Positions 33,361 to 42,720 of a DNA stretch of 64,000 nucleotides are shown here, piece after piece. A model generated the notes under the pieces. The model had not been told where the DNA came from. It ran no database searches and worked only from the letters and a program-made list of their open reading frames with translations. The translations under genes were made by a program, and so were the position numbers. Where the stretch lies: the NCBI RefSeq assembly GCF_003386165.1, contig NZ_QRDV01000001.1, forward strand, positions 1,097,998 through 1,161,997, read 5' to 3'. The stretch comes from Winogradskyella eximia. GTDB taxonomy: Bacteria > Bacteroidota > Bacteroidia > Flavobacteriales > Flavobacteriaceae. Position 1 is the first letter of the stretch; each line of letters starts with the position of its first letter.

Positions 33361-34455
33361 TTATAAATACTTTATCGGATTTGTATTTGTCTTTGATAAA
33401 ATGATTGCAAAATTAGTGATTTTTTTTGAGAGATAGTCTACTAAAAACGATTTTGTGAACTGTTCGCTTTCATAATGTCCAATATCTGCTAAAACAATCT
33501 CGTTTTCTGCACTAAAAAAGTCATGGTATTTTAAGTCTGCTGTTATTAAAATATCAGCATTGGCAGCCTTTGCAGCAGAAATAGCGAAACTGCCAGAGCC
33601 ACCTAAAACAGCGATGCGTTTAATGGGTTTATTTAAGGGTTTTGAATACCTTATGCAGTCTGTTTGCATCTTAGCTTTAATATATTTTAAGCAATCTTCG
33701 GTTTTCATGGCATTTTTAAGCTCGCCTATCATTCCTATACCAATATGTTGATTGTTGTTTTCTAAAGTCGAAATTTCATAAGCAACTTCTTCATACGGAT
33801 GTGCTTCAAACAATGTTTTTAAGACTTTAGATTCAAGATGTTTCTTAAATGTTACTGATATTGCCGTTTCTTTCTCAGTATGTAATATTCCTTTTTTACC
33901 AATAACTGGATTAGAGTCTTCATTGCCTAAATAAGTACCTTCACCTTCTACGTTAAAACTGCAAGATTCGTAATTACCAATACTACCTGCTCCTGCGTTA
34001 AACAAAGTTGTCCTTAAAGCTTCTGCATCAGCTTTTGGTACATAGGTTTGTAATTTTTTAATAGTACCAGATTGTGGGATTAGAATTTTCTTATTTGTTA
34101 ACTCTAATTGGTCACAGATGATAGAATTTACACCTTGAAAAGCATTGTCTAAGGCTGTATGAATAGAGAAAATAGCAATATTATTCTGAATAGCTTTAAT
34201 CACTACACGCTCTACATATGTTTTGCCTGTTAACTTTTTTAAGCCAGAAAATATAATAGGGTGGAAGCTTACAATAAGATTACAATTATTTTCAATGGCT
34301 TCATCTACTAAAGTTTCGAGTGTATCTAATGTGACTAAAATTCCTGAAACCTTCTCGTTTTTGTTACCAACAAGTAGTCCAACGTTGTCAAAATCTTCAG
34401 CATAAGCCAAAGGTGCTAAGTTGTGCAAGTGATTAATTACGTCTTGTATAATCAT
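33361..34455 (-). CDS. Nif3-like dinuclear metal-centre protein (DUF34), long form
   Basis: 364 aa. Long version with an inserted PII/CutA-like domain (about 125-235). Metal motifs are LVSFHPIIF (His), SIHTALDNAFQGVN (His, Asp), LGGSGSF, LITADLKYHDFF (His) and ADIGHYESEQF (His, Glu). The family has been proposed to act as a GTP cyclohydrolase I-like or metal-handling enzyme, but the role is not settled. First in a two-gene unit with the coiled-coil protein. ATG start with a TATTTTTG element (34472-34479) upstream. Confidence 0.93.
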   Translation of the reverse strand: MIIQDVINHLHNLAPLAYAEDFDNVGLLVGNKNEKVSGILVTLDTLETLVDEAIENNCNLIVSFHPIIFSGLKKLTGKTYVERVVIKAIQNNIAIFSIHTALDNAFQGVNSIICDQLELTNKKILIPQSGTIKKLQTYVPKADAEALRTTLFNAGAGSIGNYESCSFNVEGEGTYLGNEDSNPVIGKKGILHTEKETAISVTFKKHLESKVLKTLFEAHPYEEVAYEISTLENNNQHIGIGMIGELKNAMKTEDCLKYIKAKMQTDCIRYSKPLNKPIKRIAVLGGSGSFAISAAKAANADILITADLKYHDFFSAENEIVLADIGHYESEQFTKSFLVDYLSKKITNFAIILSKTNTNPIKYL

Positions 34456-34471
34456 AAGTGTATATTTGTTT

Positions 34472-34479
34472 CAAAAATA
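34472..34479 (-). promoter_or_regulatory. -7 element of the Nif3 gene (TATTTTTG)
   Basis: TATTTTTG on the minus strand, 16 nt before the Nif3 ATG. A TTG lies 25 nt further upstream, slightly beyond the usual spacing. Confidence 0.45.
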
Positions 34480-34583
34480 ATATAATTTAGTCGTCGTGAA
34501 ACATCAATTCTCTATTTTGCCTTTAAAACACTATGGTTATTGTGATGTTCCATGTGATAAAAATATGCTATAAATAAAAACAC

Positions 34584-35582
34584 ATGAAGTTGATCCGCAT
34601 CATATTGTTTCCTATTGTTCCAATTTATTACCTAATAACACGTTTACGAAATTGGATGTTCGATGTTGGAATTAAATCGTCTAAGTCTTACGATTTTCCT
34701 GTAATATGTGTTGGAAACCTAAGCACAGGAGGAACAGGAAAAACTCCAATGATAGAATATTTAATTCGACTTTTAAAAGATGATAAGAATCTGGCGACAT
34801 TAAGTAGAGGTTATAAAAGAAAAACGAAAGGTTTTGTTTTAGCTGATGAAAATGCTAATGCAGATACAATTGGAGATGAACCTTTTCAGTTCTATCGAAA
34901 ATTTAAGGACGTTAGAGTTGCTGTTGATGCAGATCGCCAAAACGGAATTGCAGAACTTAGAAGATTGCAACCACAACCTCAAGTTATTTTGTTAGATGAT
35001 GCTTTTCAGCATAGAAAAGTAAAAGCAGGATTCAATATTCTGTTAACTGCCTATAATAATCTATACTATAAAGATATGGTTTTACCAACAGGTAATTTAC
35101 GCGAACCTAGATCTGGAGCGAAGCGTGCGGATTTAATTGTAGTTACAAAATGTAGTAAAGATATTACCGAAATTGAAAAACAGAAAATTACTTCAAAATT
35201 AAAATTGCATAACCATCAGCAGTTATTTTTTAGTTATGTGGATTATGGATCTAATGTGATTTCAGATTCTGAAGCAATGGAATTAACTAAACTGTCAAAA
35301 TTCACTTTAGTTACAGGAATTGCAAATGCGAAACCTTTGGTGGAATTTTTGAATGAAAAAGGATTGAAATTCGATCATCTAGAATTTAGTGATCATTATA
35401 ATTTTACACCATCTGATATTGAAACTTTAGCTTCAAAATCACTAATTATTACTACGGAAAAGGATTATGTGCGTTTGTCTACTAATGAGAAGTTAAAAAG
35501 TAAATTGTTTTATTTGCCTATTGAAATTAAGATAGATAAGCCAGAAGTGTTTAGTACAGCAGTTAAAGTGTTTGTTAGCTAA
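34584..35582 (+). CDS. lpxK: Tetraacyldisaccharide 4'-kinase
   Basis: 332 aa. It phosphorylates the lipid A precursor at the inner membrane. The N-terminal hydrophobic anchor (IILFPIVPIYYLITRLRN) precedes the P-loop VGNLSTGGTGKTPMIEYL (about 45-60), then SRGYKRKTKG, GDEPFQFYRKF and LDDAFQHRKV with the conserved D..FQH. The C-terminus TEKDYVRL is also typical. It overlaps the convergent hybrid kinase gene by 8 bases. Confidence 0.95.
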   Translation: MKLIRIILFPIVPIYYLITRLRNWMFDVGIKSSKSYDFPVICVGNLSTGGTGKTPMIEYLIRLLKDDKNLATLSRGYKRKTKGFVLADENANADTIGDEPFQFYRKFKDVRVAVDADRQNGIAELRRLQPQPQVILLDDAFQHRKVKAGFNILLTAYNNLYYKDMVLPTGNLREPRSGAKRADLIVVTKCSKDITEIEKQKITSKLKLHNHQQLFFSYVDYGSNVISDSEAMELTKLSKFTLVTGIANAKPLVEFLNEKGLKFDHLEFSDHYNFTPSDIETLASKSLIITTEKDYVRLSTNEKLKSKLFYLPIEIKIDKPEVFSTAVKVFVS

Positions 35583-37815
35583 AGAAACTAGATATTATTT
35601 TTTCTCCTGAAAGTGCCGCATGCAATTTATCTTCAAAATCATCTTGTTTAAATGGTTTTGATATAATATCATCGAAACCAGCTTCACCAAACTCGTGCAT
35701 TTTATCTTCTAAGGTCACAGCGGTAAGTGCAAAAATGGTAAGCTCTTTATCAAATGTTCTGATTATTTTTGTGGCTTCTAATCCGCTAATTCCTGGCATA
35801 TGGATGTCCATTAAAACAACATCGTATGCAACTTCCTTAACTTTTTCCACAGCAGCTTCTCCGTTATCAACTACATCACAATACAGATCCATTTTGTTCA
35901 GAATCTTTTTGGTGATCATTTGATTAATTTTGTTGTCTTCTACAATGAGAATCTTAACGTTGCTTAAATCTAAATTTTCCATCTTATTAACTTTTTTAAC
36001 TTCTTCTACTTGAGGTTTGTCGGCTTCTTTATCATATTCTAAAGGGATTTCGAAAAAGAATGTAGTGCCTTTACCAAGCTCACTCTTTAAGTATATTTTA
36101 CCTTTAAGAATTTGAATTAATCCTTTTACAATAGATAAACCTAGACCTGTGCCTCCATATTTTCTGTTAATTTGTACAGAACCTTGAGAGAAGCTTTCAA
36201 ACATGTGGTCTTGTTTTTCTTTTGTAATACCAATACCATTATCTTCAATCTCAAAGCGTAGCTTGTACATATTATCTTTTTGATCAATTTTGTACGCTCT
36301 CACCCAAATGTCTCCATCTTTAGTGAATTTAATAGCATTTCCGAGTAGGTTAATTAAGATTTGGGAAATCTTCAATTGGTCGCCAATAAATGTTTCTGGC
36401 AATCCATTTTCATAATTAAAATGTATAGTTGTGTCTTGGTCTTTTGCAGAATTGCTAAGTGCCGAAATCACATTTTCTAATTTGTTTTTAAGGTTGAAAT
36501 TTTCTGGGTCTAACTCCACTTTATTGGCTTCAATTTTGTTAATTTGAAGAATGTCATTAATGAAAGTTAGTAGGTAATCACCAGAGAATTTTAAGGATTT
36601 TAAATGTGGAATTTGATGTTCTTTAGGGTCTTCGTCCAGTAACATATTCGTTAGGCCTGTTACAGCATATAACGGTGTACGTAACTCATGCGTTACAGTA
36701 GATAAGAAGTTAGCCTTTGTTTTTGATGCTAATTCTGCTTTCTCTTTGGCCACAATAAGTTCATCATTCTTTTTGTGAAGCATTGTATTGGTGTTTAACC
36801 TTATATTATTGTTTTTATATAATGATAAAGTTAAAAGGGACAATATTGTGATTAATGCAATACTTAATATGGTTGTGATTCTTGTAAATGCGCTTTCTGC
36901 ACTTACCTCTTCAATTTGTGCTTTTAATTGGGCATTTTGAGCGTCTTTATAATTGCTAATATATTGGCCTGATATGCCTGGAGCTAAGTTTTCTCGTTTT
37001 ACATTTAGTATAGAGTCTGATAAATGAATATGCTTTTTAATAAATTTATGGGACTCTTTATAATTTTCATTTTTTTCATGAATTTCACTAAGTGTAACAT
37101 AAGCCTCATTTACATCTTCTAAAATTTTATGTTCTTGTGCAATGGCTAAACCTTCTTCAGTTTGTGATAGAGCCATCTCTGAATTGCCTAAAGCAGAATA
37201 AACTTTTCCACTTTGTATAAATGCACTACTTAAACGACGGTTTTGATCGTATTTTTTGGCTATAATTATAGTTTTTTCTAATTGTTTTTTAGCTTCTTCA
37301 TAGCGTTTTTGTGCGATATAAACCTTGGCTTCATTTAAAGTAACCTCCGAAGTGTATTTTTCTAAATCTTCTTGTTCGAATAGTTTTTTTGCAGAATCAA
37401 AATAACCTAAGGCGTTTTCATATTCTTCTTTTGTACTATGAATTACACCTTTAATATTATAAGTAATAGCGAGATTACCGTAGTCGTTATTTTGGCGTTG
37501 AATTTGAATGGCTTTAGTTAAAGAAATAATAGCTTGATCTTCTTCTCCTACAAAAAATTGCACTTTAGCAATTTTAGTATGGATGGTACCTTGTTGTGAT
37601 TTGTCATCAATTTTTACGGCAATTTCTAAGGCTTTATCGTAATTGTCTTTGGCATTATAGTAATCACCACGATCGCTTTCAATCCTAGCTTGTTCTATAT
37701 GTTCTTGTAGTAATAAAGCAAGCATATCCTTATCTTCCACATTAGCTTGTTGCGCGGAAATAAGACTACATAAACATGCTAAAAAAACAAATATGTAATA
37801 TTTGATCTGGGACAT
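35575..37815 (-). CDS. TPR-containing hybrid sensor histidine kinase/response regulator
   Basis: 746 aa. Order of parts: signal peptide (MSQIKYYIFVFLACLCSLISA), about six TPR units (about 30-270, for example YYNAKDNYDKALEIA), a membrane span (about 313-333), HisKA with the phospho-His in FLSTVTHELRTPLYAVTG, HATPase (NLLGNAIKFT, DNGIGITKEK, GGTGLGLSIVKGL), and a receiver domain (about 618-738) with VEDN, the phospho-Asp in VVLMDIHMPG and Lys in IISKPFK. No DNA-binding output, so a phosphorelay to another protein is expected. The ligand sensed is unknown. Confidence 0.94.
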   Translation of the reverse strand: MSQIKYYIFVFLACLCSLISAQQANVEDKDMLALLLQEHIEQARIESDRGDYYNAKDNYDKALEIAVKIDDKSQQGTIHTKIAKVQFFVGEEDQAIISLTKAIQIQRQNNDYGNLAITYNIKGVIHSTKEEYENALGYFDSAKKLFEQEDLEKYTSEVTLNEAKVYIAQKRYEEAKKQLEKTIIIAKKYDQNRRLSSAFIQSGKVYSALGNSEMALSQTEEGLAIAQEHKILEDVNEAYVTLSEIHEKNENYKESHKFIKKHIHLSDSILNVKRENLAPGISGQYISNYKDAQNAQLKAQIEEVSAESAFTRITTILSIALITILSLLTLSLYKNNNIRLNTNTMLHKKNDELIVAKEKAELASKTKANFLSTVTHELRTPLYAVTGLTNMLLDEDPKEHQIPHLKSLKFSGDYLLTFINDILQINKIEANKVELDPENFNLKNKLENVISALSNSAKDQDTTIHFNYENGLPETFIGDQLKISQILINLLGNAIKFTKDGDIWVRAYKIDQKDNMYKLRFEIEDNGIGITKEKQDHMFESFSQGSVQINRKYGGTGLGLSIVKGLIQILKGKIYLKSELGKGTTFFFEIPLEYDKEADKPQVEEVKKVNKMENLDLSNVKILIVEDNKINQMITKKILNKMDLYCDVVDNGEAAVEKVKEVAYDVVLMDIHMPGISGLEATKIIRTFDKELTIFALTAVTLEDKMHEFGEAGFDDIISKPFKQDDFEDKLHAALSGEKIISSFFS

Positions 37816-37865
37816 TCAGCTCCTTTTAATTCAAGCAAATATAATTATTTATTCGATAAAAGTGA

Positions 37866-38861
37866 CTATTTGTCGGTTAAATTGCAAATTAAATCTAAAA
37901 TTCTTGAGCTATAGCCTGTTTCATTGTCGTACCAACCTACAATTTTTACCATGTTACCGATGACTGAAGTCATTTGAGAGTCAAAGATACAAGAGTGTGA
38001 GTTGCCAACAATATCAATAGAAACAATAGGGTCTTCGGTATATTCTAAAATACCAGATAATTTATTTTTGGCCGCATTTTTAAAAATAGAGTTGACATTT
38101 TCAATTGAAGTAGGTTTTTTAACATTGATGGTTATATCTGTTAAAGAACCGTTTGCAACTGGGACTCTAATTCCACAACCTCCAATAACTTCTGATAAAT
38201 CAGGAAAAATTTTAGTCAAGGCTTTTGCGGCTCCTGTTGTTGTTGGTACAATAGATTGGCCAGCAGCTCTAGCACGTCTTAAATCTTTATGAGGTTGATC
38301 GTGCAGGCTTTGATCTGTAGTGTATGAGTGAATAGTTGTTATATATGCTTGTTTTATACCAAGATGCTCTCGTATAAGCGCAATCATTGGTGCTGCATTA
38401 TTTGTGGTACAAGAGGCATTAGAAATTATGGTTTCCGTACCTTCTAATATGTCATCGTTAACACCTAAAACAATGGTTTTGATGTCATCCTCTAAAGCCG
38501 GAACAGATAAAATAACTCGTTTTGCTCCATTATTTATATGGTGCTGGAGTTCTGCTTTAGTTTTGAATTTCCCTGTAGATTCAATTACAAAATCAGGTTG
38601 AACTTTAGACCAATCTATAGTTTCTGGATGCAATTGATTGTATAAAGGAATAGAAATACCATCAACAATAATATGATGGTCATCAAAAGAAACAGTATCA
38701 CTTAATACTCCGTGAATACTATCATATTTTAACAAATGACTCAAAGTTCTGGCGTCAGCCAAGTCATTAATTGCAACAACTTGTATTTGCGGATGCTTTA
38801 ATGCTAATCTAAAAACACGACGGCCTATTCTGCCAAAGCCATTAATGGCAACTGTAATCAT
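37866..38861 (-). CDS. gap: Glyceraldehyde-3-phosphate dehydrogenase, divergent active site
   Basis: 331 aa. NAD site GFGRIGRRVFRLAL and the Asp after INDLAD (NAD rather than NADP preference). The catalytic Cys is in SNASCTTNNAAPMIA, where the usual sequence is SCTTNCLAP; the catalytic His is in IHSYTTDQSLHD. GWYDNETGYSSR is standard. It converts glyceraldehyde 3-phosphate to 1,3-bisphosphoglycerate in glycolysis or the reverse. The divergence suggests a second, possibly gluconeogenic or specialised paralog. The ATG overlaps the lipA stop by one base (TAATG). Confidence 0.93.
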   Translation of the reverse strand: MITVAINGFGRIGRRVFRLALKHPQIQVVAINDLADARTLSHLLKYDSIHGVLSDTVSFDDHHIIVDGISIPLYNQLHPETIDWSKVQPDFVIESTGKFKTKAELQHHINNGAKRVILSVPALEDDIKTIVLGVNDDILEGTETIISNASCTTNNAAPMIALIREHLGIKQAYITTIHSYTTDQSLHDQPHKDLRRARAAGQSIVPTTTGAAKALTKIFPDLSEVIGGCGIRVPVANGSLTDITINVKKPTSIENVNSIFKNAAKNKLSGILEYTEDPIVSIDIVGNSHSCIFDSQMTSVIGNMVKIVGWYDNETGYSSRILDLICNLTDK

Positions 38862-39733
38862 TAATTAATATGTTTTTGAGCTTTGTAAGAAGATCTTACT
38901 AAAGCACTACTTTCAACATGTCTAAAACCTAATTCTAAACCAATTTCTTTGTATTCATTAAATTGATCTGGATTGATAAATTGTTGAACAGGTAAGTGTT
39001 TTTTACTTGGTTGAAGATATTGGCCAATAGTAACCACATCAACATCGTGAGCTCTTAAATCGTGAAGGGTTTGAATAACTTCTTCTCGTTTCTCTCCTAG
39101 GCCTAACATAATGCCAGATTTGGTTCTGCGCTGTCCTTGTGCTTTTAAATATTTTAAAACACCAAGACTTCTATCATATTGTGCCTGTATTCTCACCTCT
39201 CTAGTTAATCGCCTAACGGTTTCAATATTATGAGAAACCACTTCTGGAGCAACATCAATAATACGATCGATGTGTTTTTCTATACCTTGAAAATCTGGAA
39301 TTAATGTTTCTAATGTGGTATTAGGATTCATTCGTCTAACAGCATTAACTGTTTCTGCCCACATAATGCTTCCCATGTCTTTTAAGTCATCACGATCTAC
39401 ACTTGTTAAAACAGCGTGTTTTATTTCCATGAGTTTAATTGAGCGTGCAACTTTCTCTGGCTCGTCCCAATCAACCGTTTCTGGTCGTCCTGTCTTTACT
39501 CCACAAAAACCACAAGAACGTGTACAAACATTACCCAAAATCATAAATGTAGCAGTGCCTTCTCCCCAACATTCTCCCATGTTTGGACAGCTTCCAGACG
39601 TACAAATTGTATTTAATTTGTATTTGTCTACTAAAGTTCTAAGTTCTGTGTATTTTTTACCAGTAGGTAATTTTACTCTTAACCATTTTGGTTTACGCTC
39701 TGGTAATATATTTGATGCCACTTTGGTTTCCAT
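38861..39733 (-). CDS. lipA: Lipoyl synthase
   Basis: 290 aa from ATG 39733 ([18 protein letters not shown]). A radical SAM enzyme that inserts two sulfurs into octanoyl groups on lipoyl domains. Both clusters are visible: auxiliary [12 protein letters not shown] and radical CTRSCGFC, with the C-terminal Ser ligand in [11 protein letters not shown]. The ORF extends to a TTG at 39757, but this lies in the -7 element. It is followed by gap with a one-base overlap, so the two are translationally coupled. Confidence 0.96.
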   Translation of the reverse strand: METKVASNILPERKPKWLRVKLPTGKKYTELRTLVDKYKLNTICTSGSCPNMGECWGEGTATFMILGNVCTRSCGFCGVKTGRPETVDWDEPEKVARSIKLMEIKHAVLTSVDRDDLKDMGSIMWAETVNAVRRMNPNTTLETLIPDFQGIEKHIDRIIDVAPEVVSHNIETVRRLTREVRIQAQYDRSLGVLKYLKAQGQRRTKSGIMLGLGEKREEVIQTLHDLRAHDVDVVTIGQYLQPSKKHLPVQQFINPDQFNEYKEIGLELGFRHVESSALVRSSYKAQKHIN

Positions 39734-39754
39734 GCAATTCTCTATTTCAAGACG

Positions 39755-39762
39755 CAAAGATA
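39755..39762 (-). promoter_or_regulatory. lipA promoter -7 element TATCTTTG
   Basis: TATCTTTG followed by CGTC on the minus strand, 21 nt before the lipA ATG. It rules out the upstream TTG at 39757 as start. Confidence 0.65.
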
Positions 39763-39872
39763 CAAAGTAAATAATAAAAAGAGTTTATGCAATAAGAGGA
39801 TAACGCATAGAAAAGCACAAATGATTTACTGATTAAACCAATAAAACGTTTAATGTTTTGTGCTTTAAAAAA

Positions 39873-40418
39873 TTAAGATTTTGTGATAATTGCAGCTAAT
39901 AGCTTTTTTGCTCTTAGGAGTTTCACTTTTACGTTATTTATAGGTTCATTTAACTCTTCAGAAATTTCTTTATAACTTAACTCTTGAAAAAATCTCAAGT
40001 TGATGACCTCTTGGTAATGCGGTTTTAATTTTTTTATATCACGTAAAAGGTTCGCAAGGTTTTGCTCTGTAATAATGCTATCTTCGGGAGTAGGTGAATC
40101 ATCAACAATATCAAAATAGTTGTCTTCATTGTCTTTAGAAGTATCATTGATAGACTTTTTCTGTTTTCTTACTAAATCTATATGTATGTTTTTAGAAATG
40201 GTAATTAGCCATGTCTTAAATTTATAATCTTCATTATAAGTATCAATCTTGTCAAAAGCTTTTGAAAATGTCTGAATTGTAATGTCTTCTGCGTCGTTTT
40301 CGTTTTGAGTTCGTTTCAGTTGAAAGGCATAAACATCATTCCAATAAGTATCAAGAAGAAAATTGAATGCGATTTGTTCTTTATTTTTTGCTTTGCTTAT
40401 GGCTTCTTTTACTTCCAA
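39873..40418 (-). CDS. ECF-type RNA polymerase sigma factor
   Basis: 181 aa, TTG start inside the end of the glycosyltransferase gene (10-base overlap). Region 2 at about 10-75 includes DAEDITIQTFSKAFDKI and TWLITISKNIHIDLVRK; region 4 at about 120-175 includes RFFQELSYKEISEELNEPINNVKVKL. No anti-sigma gene is adjacent, unlike the sigma factor at 43524. Coupling to a glycosyltransferase gene suggests a role in surface polysaccharide or in housekeeping-like functions, but this is not shown. Confidence 0.92.
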   Translation of the reverse strand: MEVKEAISKAKNKEQIAFNFLLDTYWNDVYAFQLKRTQNENDAEDITIQTFSKAFDKIDTYNEDYKFKTWLITISKNIHIDLVRKQKKSINDTSKDNEDNYFDIVDDSPTPEDSIITEQNLANLLRDIKKLKPHYQEVINLRFFQELSYKEISEELNEPINNVKVKLLRAKKLLAAIITKS

Positions 40419-41521
40419 TGTTTAGGCTTAGATATCAAATTAGCAATAAAGATACTTAATTGTGTAGTAATTAAAAATAATTCTAAAATTGGAGCAAGAA
40501 TTATAAGGTCTGTTTCTTCGAGTTTTTTAGCCGTAAAACCAAAGCATAGCCATTGCATCACAAAGCGTAAGCCAATTAATGATATAACCAATTGCCAAGA
40601 AAAGCCTAATACTAAAAGTGAAATTCCAATAATCCAGAATAACAGTTGTGAGATATAAAATGTTGCTAATAAAAATTGATGTTTCAATTTATAAAGACTA
40701 GCTGTGCTAATATGTCTTCTTTTTTGAAGAATCCAGGCCTTAAATGTTGTTTTGGGTTCAGAAATGGTAAAGCTTTCTTTTGTAAAACAAATCGATGTGT
40801 TTGAGGTATTTGCGACTTCATTTATAAATAAATCATCATCACCAGATTTAATAGTCATATGGTTGTTAAACCCACAGTTATTAAAAAATAGTTCCTTTCT
40901 ATAGGCCAAATTACGTCCAACTCCCATATATGGCGATCCTAATTGTGCATAAGAGAAATATTGCAATGCCGTCATTACGGTTTCAAACCGAATAAGTTTG
41001 TTTAAGAACGAAAATTTCTTTTTTGAGTAAGCTCCGTAACCTAAAACTATAGATTTTTCATTTGAAAAATTTCCAGATAGATGAGTTAGCCATTTAGTAG
41101 AGTTAGGTATACAATCTGCATCTGTAAAAACTAAAAAATCGTTTTTTGATGCCTTAATGCCTAAAGTAAGTGCGTATTTTTTATTTCCCCAAAAGGCTTC
41201 ATTTACTTTAACATCCACGAGTTTGATGTTGCTGTTGTTTGCCTTGAAATCTGTCATTATTTCTAATGTATCATCAAAAGAACTATCGTTGACAAGTACA
41301 ACTTCAAAATTAGAATAATCTTGGTTTAATATTAAGGGAAGGTTGTTCTTTAGATTCTCTGCTTCATTTTTAGCACAGATAATAATAGAGATAGGAATTT
41401 GTTTTTTTAGACGAGTTTCAGCTCGTTTAACCCCAAACGAAAACAAAAACGTACCATAATAAAAAACTTGAATACCAACTACTGCACAAAATGCATAAAA
41501 GAGTATTACGGAAAGTGTCAT
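40409..41521 (-). CDS. Membrane-associated family 2 glycosyltransferase
   Basis: 370 aa. An N-terminal membrane span (about 5-25) leads to the GT-A domain: PISIIICAKNEAENLKNNL, VVLVNDSSFDDTLE, FLVFTDADCIPNSTKWL (DxD) and KSGDDDLFINE with QKRRHISTA (Q/RxxRW-like). Two or three membrane spans follow at about 290-360. It would transfer a sugar from a nucleotide-sugar to a lipid or polysaccharide. Starts 6 bases after the small Cys protein gene and overlaps the sigma factor. Confidence 0.92.
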   Translation of the reverse strand: MTLSVILFYAFCAVVGIQVFYYGTFLFSFGVKRAETRLKKQIPISIIICAKNEAENLKNNLPLILNQDYSNFEVVLVNDSSFDDTLEIMTDFKANNSNIKLVDVKVNEAFWGNKKYALTLGIKASKNDFLVFTDADCIPNSTKWLTHLSGNFSNEKSIVLGYGAYSKKKFSFLNKLIRFETVMTALQYFSYAQLGSPYMGVGRNLAYRKELFFNNCGFNNHMTIKSGDDDLFINEVANTSNTSICFTKESFTISEPKTTFKAWILQKRRHISTASLYKLKHQFLLATFYISQLLFWIIGISLLVLGFSWQLVISLIGLRFVMQWLCFGFTAKKLEETDLIILAPILELFLITTQLSIFIANLISKPKHWK

Positions 41522-41527
41522 TAAGGC

Positions 41528-41731
41528 TTAAGAATGTTCAGGTTCGTTGCAATCTTTGTATTGGTCTGGTGTTTTTCCACAAAAACCACAAGATTCCCCT
41601 TCTTTATTAAGCATAGGGTTTTGGCTAGCACATGTGCCTGCAAATTTACCATCTTTTTTTGCCCATATTTTTATGGCAATTCCTGCTACTGCTAAAGCTA
41701 ATAACGCTAATGTAAGTAATAGTAATTTCAT
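41528..41731 (-). CDS. Small single-span membrane protein with a Cys motif
   Basis: 67 aa. One N-terminal membrane span (about 3-24), then GTCASQNPMLNKEGESCGFC and YKDCNEPEH. The Cys at about 34, 49, 52 and 60 may bind metal or form disulfides. Short proteins of this form are widely annotated in Flavobacteria only as membrane or secreted proteins. It is first in the unit with the glycosyltransferase and sigma factor. A TACCTTTG element at 41842-41849 could be the promoter. Confidence 0.8.
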   Translation of the reverse strand: MKLLLLTLALLALAVAGIAIKIWAKKDGKFAGTCASQNPMLNKEGESCGFCGKTPDQYKDCNEPEHS

Positions 41732-41841
41732 CTGTTAATATCTATTTTTCTCTGATTGTGAGATATAATATCCTTAAATTAAGTTCTTATAAAAAAAGAA
41801 TTTGTTCTGAGATTGTTTCTTTTTAGTACTTAAAACTAATG

Positions 41842-41849
41842 CAAAGGTA
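41842..41849 (-). promoter_or_regulatory. Possible -7 element TACCTTTG for the 41.7-39.9 kb unit
   Basis: TACCTTTG followed by GC on the minus strand, about 110 nt before the ATG at 41731. A TTG lies 24 nt upstream, one base over the usual range. Confidence 0.45.
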
Positions 41850-41954
41850 ATGCTTTTACATTTATTTTCTACTCAATTTTGTTGTGACTTAACTTCTTGA
41901 TTCTGTGTCTATATACTATATAAACATTTTTATTAACTAATTAACTTATCAATT

Positions 41955-42641
41955 ATGAAAAAATTATTCGCTGAATTCTTCGGAACATTTTGGCTTGTAT
42001 TTGGTGGTTGTGGTAGCGCAATATTTGCTGCTGGAATCCCAGAACTAGGAATAGGATTTGTAGGTGTCGCTTTGGCATTTGGTCTTACTGTATTAACTAT
42101 GGCTTACGCTGTAGGACATGTTTCTGGAGCGCACTTTAATCCAGCTGTATCTATTGGTCTTTGGGCTGGAGGTAAATTTGAAGCTAAAGACTTATTGGGT
42201 TATATTATTGCTCAGGTTGTTGGTGCAGTTGCAGCAGCAGGAGTGTTGTACTTAATTGTGTCTGGTAAATCAGGTTTTGAAGGAGTCGGAGGCTTTGCAG
42301 CTAATGGCTACGGAGAATTATCACCAGATGGTTATAGTATGGTTTCTGCTTTAATTGCTGAATTTGTATTAACGGCATTTTTCTTATTAATTATCTTGGG
42401 TAGTACATATCCTAAAGCACCTAAAGGGTTTGCAGGTATAGCTATTGGTTTAGCTTTAGTACTTATTCACTTAATAAGTATTCCTATTACTAATACTTCA
42501 GTAAATCCAGCTAGATCTTTAAGTCAGGCGTTATTTGCAGATGGTGCTTATTTATCTCAAGTATGGTTGTTCTGGGTGGCTCCAATCGCAGGTGCAATTG
42601 CAGGTGGTATTATCCATAGAACTTTATTCTCTAAAGATTAA
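41955..42641 (+). CDS. aqpZ: Aquaporin Z-type water channel
   Basis: 228 aa with six membrane spans. It has both NPA loops: [13 protein letters not shown] (about 62-70) and [13 protein letters not shown] (about 180-190), with the selectivity-filter Arg right after the second [17 protein letters not shown] at the N-terminus is typical of AqpZ. It passes water through the inner membrane. Monocistronic, ends in a bidirectional terminator shared with the anti-sigma gene. Confidence 0.96.
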   Translation: MKKLFAEFFGTFWLVFGGCGSAIFAAGIPELGIGFVGVALAFGLTVLTMAYAVGHVSGAHFNPAVSIGLWAGGKFEAKDLLGYIIAQVVGAVAAAGVLYLIVSGKSGFEGVGGFAANGYGELSPDGYSMVSALIAEFVLTAFFLLIILGSTYPKAPKGFAGIAIGLALVLIHLISIPITNTSVNPARSLSQALFADGAYLSQVWLFWVAPIAGAIAGGIIHRTLFSKD

Positions 42642-42660
42642 GTTTGAAAATAATTTCAAA

Positions 42661-42700
42661 AAAAAAAGAGGAGCAATTTTAATTGCGCCTCTTTTTTTTG
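42661..42700. terminator. Bidirectional terminator between aqpZ and the anti-sigma gene
   Basis: 12 bp stem AGAGGAGCAATT / AATTGCGCCTCT with one mismatch and a TT loop, long A run before and eight T after. Confidence 0.9.
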
Positions 42701-42720
42701 CTTGTAAAGTATGTTATAGA

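Noticed and set aside
34461-34468. TATATTTG on the plus strand as the lpxK promoter
   Set aside because: It is 115 bases from the lpxK start, without a -33 element, and overlaps the Nif3 start region; no support for a long leader.
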